From the NCBI GenBank assembly GCA_016763235.1, contig JAESUE010000025.1, forward strand, positions 1 to 10,573: a DNA stretch of 10,573 nt. The letters run 5' to 3'. Under the pieces are notes generated by a model, which searched no databases, had not been told where the DNA came from, and was given only the letters and a program-made list of their open reading frames with translations. Made by a program: the position numbers and the translations under genes. This document shows positions 1-5,735 of the stretch, one piece after another (the stretch's first letter is position 1; the number at the start of each line of letters is the position of its first letter). Origin of the DNA: Pseudomonadales bacterium. GTDB taxonomy: Bacteria; Pseudomonadota; Gammaproteobacteria; Pseudomonadales; UBA3067.

Positions 1-772
1 AATTGGTTGCAATCACGGCATCACCAATACTGTGCAAAGTGACAGCAAGATCCTGTTCGCGTTCACGTAAATCGCGCATTGTTGCCAACAGGTTAGCCTG
101 CATTTTGGTCAAGGCAGCATTCAGTACATCCAAGTCATCCTGGCGTTCGGGACGATTTTCTTTTCGATCAAACGAAAAGCGACTGTGCAGGGTGTGAATT
201 GTTAGCTGCTCAGAAAATGCGGCTATTTGCGCGATATGCCGAGAAACCAACCTGTAAAAGACAAATAAAATAAGGCCAGCCACGATAAATGTTTTAGACG
301 CATTAGCGGCAATAATAACCATCGCCCGATCCACTATTAGATTGTAAGCGTCATCCAATGAAGCCTTAACCACAAAAGAACCAATATCATACTCGCGGTT
401 ATTGTGCTTATGCAGCAGCCGATACACTTTAACAATATTGTTTTCGTTATCACTATCGGCCCCCACCTCAAAGAGCAATACAGATTTTTCATCATAGACA
501 GCAAGATACTCAATCGATGGTAGTTTTATCAGTCTGTTCAGCACCCCTTGTAATTCGTCAATATTCAACACCCAAACACGGGACACTATATTACCCAATT
601 GGGTTTTCTCAATTAACTCCAAGCGCTTATTAATACCGTTAACATCCCGTTGAAATTCAGAATACAGCTGAAGACCAGAAGTAAATACGGTAATAATACT
701 ACTCGTCAGGATGACATAAAATCCAATACGACGAGCAAGCCTATTTTTTAAAAATGCCGGTATTATTGCCAT
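1..772 (-). CDS. Membrane sensor protein with PAS domain, N-terminal part (likely histidine kinase or diguanylate cyclase)
   Basis: This gene starts with ATG at 772 and leaves the window at its left edge after 257 visible codons; it was read by translating the minus strand. Residues about 16-38 form a first transmembrane segment. Residues 40-150 form a periplasmic domain with the pattern SRVWVLNIDELQGVLNRL followed by LPSIEYLAVYDE, a style common in extracytoplasmic domains of two-component sensors. A second transmembrane segment lies at about 151-173. A charged, HAMP-like or coiled stretch (about 174-243) leads into TLHSIGDAVIATN, the classic opening of a PAS domain. The output domain lies outside the window, so histidine kinase, hybrid kinase and GGDEF enzyme all remain possible. 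Its first 10 bases overlap the end of the solute-binding protein gene, so the two are probably co-transcribed and translationally coupled. That context suggests the binding protein presents a ligand to this sensor. The sensor class is confident; the output is not. Confidence 0.85.
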   Translation of the reverse strand, partial: MAIIPAFLKNRLARRIGFYVILTSSIITVFTSGLQLYSEFQRDVNGINKRLELIEKTQLGNIVSRVWVLNIDELQGVLNRLIKLPSIEYLAVYDEKSVLLFEVGADSDNENNIVKVYRLLHKHNNREYDIGSFVVKASLDDAYNLIVDRAMVIIAANASKTFIVAGLILFVFYRLVSRHIAQIAAFSEQLTIHTLHSRFSFDRKENRPERQDDLDVLNAALTKMQANLLATMRDLREREQDLAVTLHSIGDAVIATN

Positions 773-1539
773 GAGGTATCTTTATTAATAAGATTAGTGA
801 GGTGTGTTTTTACCATCTCGGCATAGCTGCCATCCCTTTTCATATCAGCGAGTGCTTGCGCTAATTTTGGTACTAAGGACTCGTGATTTTTATGTAAATA
901 AATATACATTTCCTTTTTCTCAAGAGCAGGCTTCTGTATGCGAATAGTATCAAACCCTGATTCCTGCGCTAAATATCGCCCACCCCAGGATTCATAGATA
1001 ACCATCTCAACACGATCTTTCTGTAACAGCGAGAAAAGCTGATCTGCATTACTGGTTTTAGTAATGATTGCCGTCACAGGCATATGTTCTTCCACGATTT
1101 TCCAACCAGTGATAAATCCAACATCCCTGTTTTCCAAACTATGCCAGCCACGATATAAATTAATCCGCTGCTTGGTGAAAATAACAAACTCCCAGTCCAT
1201 GATTTTTTCAGGTACACGTATCAGATTTGGATAGAGTCTATCGACACCCTCAACACGGCTCATTTCACCATCAGAAAAACCGAGGTTAGTATTACGCAGA
1301 CCTCGCTCAGCAGGCAAACGGTCAACAACAAGTTGATAGCCGATTCTAGCTAATGCTTCACGACTTACTTCATCAAGAAAACCGTTGTGCGCTGCCGTAT
1401 TTAGCGGCGGCTGTCCGGTTACATTAAAGTGTAAAACGGCTTGCGCTGCTGAAACTTGGAACGAAAAAAATAATGCCGGCAATATCCATAAATAAGCTAT
1501 CCAACTTGCCGGTAACAGTGCTCTGTAGCTTTTTAACAT
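763..1539 (-). CDS. Periplasmic solute-binding protein, SBP_bac_3-like (transporter substrate-binding domain)
   Basis: The protein is about 258 residues from the chosen start. Residues 1-34 form a signal peptide: a hydrophobic core around LPASWIAYLWILPALFFSF, then an Ala-rich cleavage region ending near SAAQA. The mature part resembles the family-3 amino-acid-type binding proteins: GFLDEVSREALARIGY near residues 53-68, PAERGL at 76-81, a DGE motif at 90-92 and YPNLIRVPEKI at 103-113. This pattern is typical of stand-alone members found beside signalling genes rather than permease genes, and no permease or ATPase is present here. The reading frame is open back to GTG at 1638, with ATGs at 1617, 1560, 1548 and 1539. 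I prefer 1539 because it puts the signal peptide at the N-terminus and has GGA five bases upstream; 1560 is nearly as good. The stop (TAA, 763-765) overlaps the ATG of the membrane sensor, so the likely role is ligand capture for signalling. The ligand cannot be read from the sequence. Confidence 0.85.
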   Translation of the reverse strand: MLKSYRALLPASWIAYLWILPALFFSFQVSAAQAVLHFNVTGQPPLNTAAHNGFLDEVSREALARIGYQLVVDRLPAERGLRNTNLGFSDGEMSRVEGVDRLYPNLIRVPEKIMDWEFVIFTKQRINLYRGWHSLENRDVGFITGWKIVEEHMPVTAIITKTSNADQLFSLLQKDRVEMVIYESWGGRYLAQESGFDTIRIQKPALEKKEMYIYLHKNHESLVPKLAQALADMKRDGSYAEMVKTHLTNLINKDTSWQ

Positions 1540-1686
1540 ATATTCCATATAAAATTTCATTGGGCAGTAAGAACTACCGACCAAACGAATGCACGATATC
1601 AAATTATGCAGCGGCATCCTTTTGAATGACACCCCCACTCATACAATGAATAGACTAATTTATGCTAAAACACGCCAAGTGTTGTG

Positions 1687-1729
1687 TGTCCGTACCAGCA
1701 AGCGGCCATCCCTGTTCATACCAGTAAGC
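1687..1729. repeat. Pair of 17-base direct repeats, candidate tandem operator
   Basis: TGTCCGTACCAGCAAGC (1687-1703) and TGTTCATACCAGTAAGC (1713-1729) match at 14 of 17 positions, with starts 26 bases apart (about two and a half helix turns). They lie roughly 150-190 bases upstream of the preferred start of the binding-protein gene. Two spaced copies of one motif upstream of an operon are typical of binding sites for a dimeric regulator. The regulator is not identified, and two copies could also be chance or remnants of a larger repeat. Confidence 0.4.
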
Positions 1730-1731
1730 AC

Positions 1732-1752
1732 AGGGGGTGATTTCGGCCCCCT
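1732..1752. repeat. G/C-rich inverted repeat
   Basis: AGGGGG (1732-1737) pairs with CCCCCT (1747-1752) across a nine-base loop. No T run follows on either strand, so it is not an intrinsic terminator. It lies just beside the direct-repeat pair and could be part of the leader of the binding-protein operon on the minus strand, or a DNA-level site. Confidence 0.4.
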
Positions 1753-1756
1753 AATG

Positions 1757-1770
1757 AAACGTAGACGTTT
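1757..1770. promoter_or_regulatory. Perfect short palindrome AAACGT-AG-ACGTTT
   Basis: Six-base arms with a two-base centre form a perfect inverted repeat of the size of a typical dimer operator. It lies between the binding-protein operon and the candidate small RNA. No known regulator consensus was recognised, so function is inference only. Confidence 0.3.
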
Positions 1771-1880
1771 GCACGCGAATCAGCTCAGGGCTCCTGCACG
1801 TGACAGACCTACCCGTTAGAAAACCCAGTCAAACGGACAAGCGAACTCCCTTAGTTTTTTATCCCGCTAAGTTAATATTA

Positions 1881-1910
1881 TTTACTTCAGGGTTGAATCT
1901 GCCTTTTAAT
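1881..1910 (+). promoter_or_regulatory. Candidate sigma-70 promoter for the GGA-hairpin RNA
   Basis: TTTACT (1881-1886, four of six to the -35 consensus) and TTTAAT (1905-1910, five of six to the -10 consensus) are separated by 18 bases. This would start transcription near 1917, shortly before the hairpin cluster. An imperfect palindrome, AAGTTAAT-ATT-ATTTACTT (1869-1887, seven of eight positions), overlaps the -35 and could be an operator. The promoter is weak by sequence and would need activation; I did not find the palindrome typical of GacA/UvrY sites. Confidence 0.3.
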
Positions 1911-1916
1911 AACTCA

Positions 1917-2110
1917 AGTTTCGGGATTCAAAGTAGCACTAACTATCCCATAGCTTGGGTTCGACTGCATGGATGCAGGAGATATGGTTCCATGGACGGA
2001 ACCGGTAGATCCGAGCTAGGAACGGAGGCCGAGAGCACCAACAGTAGGCACTTTTAGGCGACGCATGGAGCAGTTGACTCAGAACAGACACGGCATCCTT
2101 GGGAAACCCA
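1917..2110 (+). ncRNA. Candidate CsrA/RsmA-binding small RNA (CsrB/RsmZ type)
   Basis: Four consecutive small hairpins can be drawn at regular spacing. They are CCCA/TGGG (1947-1959), CTGCA-TGGA-TGCAG (1965-1978), GGTTCC-ATGGAC-GGAACC (1986-2003) and TCCG/CGGA around a loop containing AGGAA (2010-2026). The last three expose GGA in the loop. Further GGA triplets lie between or after them (AGGAG at 1978-1982, ACGGAA at 1997-2001, CGGAGG at 2023-2028, ATGGAG at 2065-2070). Established knowledge: CsrA/RsmA dimers bind ANGGA in hairpin loops, and sponge RNAs such as RsmX/Y/Z and CsrB carry many such hairpins plus GGA in the linkers. The strand follows from this, since the complement shows TCC. 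Both ends are estimates: the start comes from the weak promoter at 1881-1910. A small TGGG-AAA-CCCA hairpin (2100-2110) is the last structure considered, but it lacks a T run, so no clear intrinsic terminator was found. It could instead be part of a long structured leader for the gene at 2427. Confidence 0.45.
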
Positions 2111-2148
2111 CAAATTTCTGCTAACCTCCTTGTAATACCTTGGGTTTG

Positions 2149-2283
2149 CTCTGTATTTGCAACGACTCAGCTCACGCTCAAATTCGTGCATAACAGCGTT
2201 AAAAAATGATCATTTATACCTACAAACTCACATTTTTCGCCTTGTTCTGTTCAAATTTGAACGCAACCTGAACAGTTACAGAG
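2149..2283. repeat. Long imperfect palindromic element (MITE/REP-like)
   Basis: The left arm (2161-2208) and the reverse complement of the right arm (2231-2277) align over about 47 bases at roughly 70% identity by hand. Shared blocks include TCAAATT, AACA and AAAAATG. An outer block, CTCTGT (2149-2154) with ACAGAG (2278-2283), extends the symmetry to about 135 bases, with a 22-base centre. Perfect short palindromes sit inside it: AAATGATCATTT (2204-2215) and GTTCAAATTTGAAC (2249-2262). No transposase gene is nearby. The shape fits a small non-autonomous palindromic repeat of the kind dispersed between bacterial genes, or alternatively a long hairpin in the leader of the downstream gene. Copy number in the genome cannot be seen from one window. 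Confidence 0.5.
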
Positions 2284-2426
2284 TTCGCTGAGGTGTTAGC
2301 TGTATTTATACATTCTGGTCAAAACCAAAGGGATAGAGGTCTTGCAACCCAGCAAACAAAAACTAATAATACAAACTCAATACAACCAGATGCTCACGTT
2401 ACTTAATCACACCTAGGGTTCACTTA

Positions 2427-3302
2427 ATGTTGAAAAAGCTTCGTTTCCTAAAGCCACTAGCGCTTCTTGCTTTAATCATCGCTTGCCCCCCGACTTTCGG
2501 ACTAGACCTACCTGTTAATGCAGAAGCTGATCGATTGCTGTTGGCTGCCGAAAAATCTATCGAATCCAATAATCAGCTTGAAGCAAAGAGTTTTCTTTCC
2601 CAAGCTAAAGCATTAAATACCACCCTCCCCAATCAGTTTTATTTTTTATACGGCAGCACATTTTTTCATCTTGACGAGCTCGACAAGGCTTCAATAAATT
2701 TAATCCGATTTGTGGAACACGCAGAGCGAGGCAGCCAAGATTACAATAAAGCCCTCGGTTTACTGACTGCGATTGAAAAAAGAAATGGTCAGAATAAAAA
2801 TAGATCAGAGAAAAAACAAATTACTTCATCAGAAAAACAACCTACCTCTCTGCTTGAAAGTTCGGAAGTGCAATACCTACAACAGTTAAAACAACTCTAC
2901 CTAACCAGCAGCACAAGCGATGCACTACTTAAACATATCAACGACATGCTGGTGTCCTACGCTCTAAAACGCCAACAAAAGATCATCAAAACCGAACAGC
3001 CTCCACTCGCTCGTTACCGATTAAGCCAAGACTTCTCTGGCAATCTCGTTACCAGCATTCAAAAAATCAATGTGTTTAAAAAAGAGAATTCTAAGTCAGT
3101 AATAAATACCACAAAAATTAATATTTATGGCATCGACCCTTTCATCACTTATCACTGCTCTTCGGGTACAAATAGCTGCTGGCTACGCTCTCCTATTAAC
3201 GGCTCGCGCTGGATTGAATTTAGCAACAATGAAGAGGCGGCGGCTGAAATTTCTAGAGCAATAACGTCTTTAATTAAGGTTTTGCAGAAGGGTGGGGGTT
3301 AA
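2427..3302 (+). CDS. Exported TPR-like protein of unknown function
   Basis: This 291-residue protein has a basic N-terminus (MLKKLRFLKP) and a hydrophobic core, LALLALIIAC. Either signal peptidase I cuts near residue 25, or IIAC with Cys20 serves as a loose lipobox and the protein is a lipoprotein. Residues about 33-118 look like helical tetratricopeptide-type repeats: AEKSIESNNQLEAKSFLSQA, then YGSTFFHLDELDKASINLI. A polar, Lys/Ser-rich linker follows (118-145), then a helical stretch, and then a C-terminal domain (about 195-291) with predicted beta strands. That domain carries two cysteines, C244 and C251, which could form a disulfide in the periplasm, and ends in a helix. I do not recognise the family. 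A weak ribosome site (AGGG at 2414-2417) lies nine bases before the ATG. The gene is convergent with the ligA-linked small gene, with 46 bases between them and no obvious terminator. A scaffold or assembly role is typical of exported TPR proteins but is only inference here. Confidence 0.8.
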   Translation: MLKKLRFLKPLALLALIIACPPTFGLDLPVNAEADRLLLAAEKSIESNNQLEAKSFLSQAKALNTTLPNQFYFLYGSTFFHLDELDKASINLIRFVEHAERGSQDYNKALGLLTAIEKRNGQNKNRSEKKQITSSEKQPTSLLESSEVQYLQQLKQLYLTSSTSDALLKHINDMLVSYALKRQQKIIKTEQPPLARYRLSQDFSGNLVTSIQKINVFKKENSKSVINTTKINIYGIDPFITYHCSSGTNSCWLRSPINGSRWIEFSNNEEAAAEISRAITSLIKVLQKGGG

Positions 3303-3348
3303 ACTGAACACCTCTACGAAGATAATACCCAGTGTAATTGCAAGGCCA

Positions 3349-3609
3349 TCAATCAAACTCTTTTTTCAGCTCATCAAGAGTTTGTGATCCACTCAAATCT
3401 CCTGGCCTTTCATTAACAAATGTCATATCTTGTTGCATATCCATCTGATCAAGAAACCATTCATATTGAGCAGAAGTCAAAATCGCTCCCACGGTATTAC
3501 CACCTGATGTCAAAATCATTTCCCGCTGCTGGGATTCAATCGATTCAATAAAACCCCTTATCGATGCAGTGTCCTTAATATCCTTTTCGTTATATTCATC
3601 AATAGTCAT
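3349..3609 (-). CDS. Small Phd/YefM-like (antitoxin-fold) protein, no toxin partner
   Basis: This 86-residue acidic protein has a central segment, SIRGFIESIESQQREMILTS followed by GGNTVGAILTSAQYEWFLDQ (residues 16-55). It fits the Phd/YefM antitoxin pattern of a helix, a strand, a G-x-V turn, a second strand (VGAIL) and then S-x-x-x-Y-E. The C-terminal tail (56-86) is charged, as in antitoxins that wrap a toxin, but no RelE, Doc or PIN gene lies beside it; downstream is a 46-base gap and then a convergent gene. A strong AAGGAG (3615-3620) lies five bases before the ATG, inside the end of ligA. The ATG overlaps the ligA stop (ATGA), so translation is probably coupled to ligA. It may be a solitary transcriptional or regulatory relative of antitoxins, or the remnant of a lost module. 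Confidence 0.8.
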   Translation of the reverse strand: MTIDEYNEKDIKDTASIRGFIESIESQQREMILTSGGNTVGAILTSAQYEWFLDQMDMQQDMTFVNERPGDLSGSQTLDELKKEFD

Positions 3610-5657
3610 AAATTCTCCTTAGCATGGGGTTGGATAAGAGTTAACAATTCTTGCAGCTGCTGCTCATCTATAACCTCCACCCCCAAAGATTGCGCTTTGC
3701 TTAGCTTGCTTCCTGCTTCTTCACCAGCTACGAGATAATCCGTTTTTTTGGAAACAGAGCCGGACACTTTAGCGCCCTGCTCCTGTAACTTGGCTTTGGC
3801 TTGTTCTCGGGTAAAAAGGGCAAGGGTTCCGGTTATTACAAAGGTTTTACCGGCCACTTGGCTGCCCTCTGACTTGGCAACAACGGGAACGGGATCCCAC
3901 TCCAAACCTGCATCCAGTAGCGAGTGGATGACGTTGATATTTTCTTCCTGCTGGAAGAAATGGTGAATATGTTGGGCGACAATCGGGCCGATATCGTCCA
4001 CTGCCATAAGCACTTCTTCATTGGCTGCTTGAATTTTTTCCAGGGAGCCAAAGTTTCTTGCTAGGGCAAGGGCTGTGGCATCCCCTACTTCTCTGATTCC
4101 CAAACTATACAGAAATCGCTGCAAACTGGTTTGTTTGCTTTTATCCAGCGCGTCTTTCACATTCTGCGCAGACTTTGGCCCCATGCGTTCCAGCTTGCTC
4201 AGTTGCTCCACGTTAAGGTGGTAGAGCTCGGCGACGTTGTTTACGAGGCCTTCATCCACGAGTTGATCGACTAATTTGGCTCCCAAACCTTCAACATCCA
4301 ACGCTCGGCGGGAGACAAAGTGCTTGATGGCTTCTTTAAGTTGCGCTTGGCACGCCAGTCCTGCGTCGCAGCGAACAATTACTTCGCCTTCGGTATATTC
4401 CAGTTCTGAATTGCAAACAGGGCAGTGTTTGGGCTGCGGGATTTGTGTTGCATTGTCGGGCCGTTGTGCCATCACCACACGTTGTACTTCTGGAATAACA
4501 TCACCGGCTCGGCAGATCACTACAAAATCATTGATGCGTACATCTAGGCGCTTTATTTCATCCAAGTTATGCAAGGTGGCATTACTAACGGTAACACCGC
4601 CGACAGACACCGGCTTTAAACGCGCGACCGGAGTAATAGCACCTGTTCGCCCTACTTGAAAATCAACATCCAATATTTGGGTAACGGCTTCTTCTGCGGG
4701 GAATTTATACGCAATAGCCCAACGGGGGGCGCGGGTAACAAAACCCAGTTTTGCCTGTAATGCCAAGGAATCTACTTTCACTACAACGCCATCAATTTCA
4801 TAGGCCAGCGTGCTGCGCTTTTCGGCCATGGCTCGGCAGTATTCAGCAACGGCTTCTGCGCCCGTCACTTGCGCAGCTTCTGGGTTTACTTTTAAGCCCA
4901 GTGATTTCAGGTAGGCGAGCACTTCTCCATGGGTAGCGGGCAAGCTCTCACCTTCCATCCAGCCAATAGCATAACAATACATATCCAAGGGTCGCGTTGC
5001 GGTGATGCGCGAATCAAGCTGGCGCAAGCTCCCTGCGGCAGCATTACGGGGGTTGGCAAAGACCTTTTCGCCTTTTCCTATTTGCTTACTGTTTAGTTGA
5101 GAAAAACCCTGCAAGGGTAAAATTACCTCGCCACGCACTTCTAGCTTCCGGGGGATATTCTCGCCCATCAGCGCTAAAGGAATGCTGCGAATTGTTCGCA
5201 CATTGCTGGTAATGTTTTCCCCTGTAGAGCCATCGCCTCGGGTTGCAGCGCGCACCAGCTTGCCATTTTCGTACAATAAACTTACCGCAAGGCCATCTAA
5301 CTTAGGTTCACAGGTATAAGCAAGCGGAGATGTGTCACTCAGCTGTTTTTGAATGCCTTTTTCAAAGTCACCCAGCTCTTCAGAATCAAAAGCATTACCA
5401 AGAGACAGCATCGGCACTTCGTGCTTAACTTCATCAAAATGTGGCTGGGGTTTCTCGCCCACTCTTTGTGTGGGTGATTCAAGCACGAGGACTTCAGGGA
5501 AGTTTTTTTCAAGTTCTTGGAGGCGGCGGAATAAACGATCATAGTCGTTATCAGGAATACTTGGCGCATCTAGCACATAGTAGCGATAGCTGTGTTCATT
5601 GATATTGTTGCGCAGGGAGGCGGCTTCTTTAGCCGCTGTAGTCGTTTCAGCGCTCAT
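3606..5657 (-). CDS. ligA: NAD-dependent DNA ligase LigA
   Basis: This cytoplasmic enzyme seals single-strand nicks between Okazaki fragments and after repair, using NAD+ to adenylate itself. All domains of the family are visible over 683 residues, close to the usual length. The NAD-binding Ia region has HSYRYYVLDAPSIPDNDYD (22-40). The adenylation domain has the catalytic Lys119 in EPKLDG, GDGSTGENIT (141-150), EVRGE (173-177) and VVVK (291-294). The OB fold lies near 325-400. A zinc finger has Cys412, Cys415, Cys430 and Cys436. Helix-hairpin-helix repeats run over about 440-575, and a BRCT domain runs from about 597 to the end (GKTFVITGTL at 603-612). No key residue is missing. The ATG at 5657 has no good Shine-Dalgarno sequence, but the N-terminus aligns well with family starts. 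The gene lies 78 bases downstream of zipA and overlaps the next small gene by four bases. Confidence 0.98.
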   Translation of the reverse strand: MSAETTTAAKEAASLRNNINEHSYRYYVLDAPSIPDNDYDRLFRRLQELEKNFPEVLVLESPTQRVGEKPQPHFDEVKHEVPMLSLGNAFDSEELGDFEKGIQKQLSDTSPLAYTCEPKLDGLAVSLLYENGKLVRAATRGDGSTGENITSNVRTIRSIPLALMGENIPRKLEVRGEVILPLQGFSQLNSKQIGKGEKVFANPRNAAAGSLRQLDSRITATRPLDMYCYAIGWMEGESLPATHGEVLAYLKSLGLKVNPEAAQVTGAEAVAEYCRAMAEKRSTLAYEIDGVVVKVDSLALQAKLGFVTRAPRWAIAYKFPAEEAVTQILDVDFQVGRTGAITPVARLKPVSVGGVTVSNATLHNLDEIKRLDVRINDFVVICRAGDVIPEVQRVVMAQRPDNATQIPQPKHCPVCNSELEYTEGEVIVRCDAGLACQAQLKEAIKHFVSRRALDVEGLGAKLVDQLVDEGLVNNVAELYHLNVEQLSKLERMGPKSAQNVKDALDKSKQTSLQRFLYSLGIREVGDATALALARNFGSLEKIQAANEEVLMAVDDIGPIVAQHIHHFFQQEENINVIHSLLDAGLEWDPVPVVAKSEGSQVAGKTFVITGTLALFTREQAKAKLQEQGAKVSGSVSKKTDYLVAGEEAGSKLSKAQSLGVEVIDEQQLQELLTLIQPHAKENL

Positions 5658-5689
5658 AAAAAGGCCATTCGTATTACGGGGAAGGGATC

Positions 5690-5714
5690 AATGCAGGGCC
5701 TTTCACTCTGCATT
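5690..5714 (-). repeat. Inverted repeat in the zipA-ligA gap
   Basis: AATGCAG (5690-5696) and CTGCATT (5708-5714) can form a seven-pair hairpin with an 11-base loop in the zipA-ligA transcript. No T run follows, so it is not a clear terminator; an RNA processing or attenuation role is possible. On the minus strand the loop contains a purine-rich GTGAAAGG stretch. Confidence 0.35.
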
Positions 5715-5735
5715 ATTGAAGCTGAATCGTTAGGA

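Larger units (their letters stand above)
1540..2426. other. Long non-coding regulatory region between divergent genes
   Basis: About 890 bases separate the minus-strand binding-protein gene from the plus-strand exported-protein gene. The two open frames inside (1589-1819 and 1800-2057, plus strand) have no ribosome-binding site, domain or convincing protein composition. The region holds a direct-repeat pair (1687-1729), inverted repeats (CCCTGT 1710-1715 with ACAGGG 1730-1735, then 1732-1752 and 1757-1770), a weak plus-strand promoter (1881-1910), a GGA-hairpin cluster (1947-2026) and a large palindromic element (2149-2283). A weaker inverted repeat lies at 1813-1817/1832-1836 (CCGTT/AACGG). 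From 2284 to 2426 I see an A-rich leader and AGGG nine bases before the ATG at 2427, but no strong promoter. Confidence 0.7.

Noticed and set aside
1687..1729. Possible start of a CRISPR array
   Set aside because: There are only two imperfect copies with a nine-base gap and no cas genes.
1732..1752. G/C hairpin as an intrinsic terminator
   Set aside because: No T run follows on either strand.
1957..1966. GGGTTCGACT, resembling a tRNA or tmRNA T-arm
   Set aside because: The flanking bases do not form the five-pair T stem, no acceptor stem or CCA end follows, and no tmRNA tag frame is present.
1589..2057. Open frames of 76 and 85 codons on the plus strand
   Set aside because: They overlap the binding-protein gene or the RNA hairpins, lack ribosome sites, and their translations look random.
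3303..3348. Hidden toxin gene or terminator between the convergent genes
   Set aside because: The gap is only 46 bases, with no hairpin followed by T residues and no room for a coding region.
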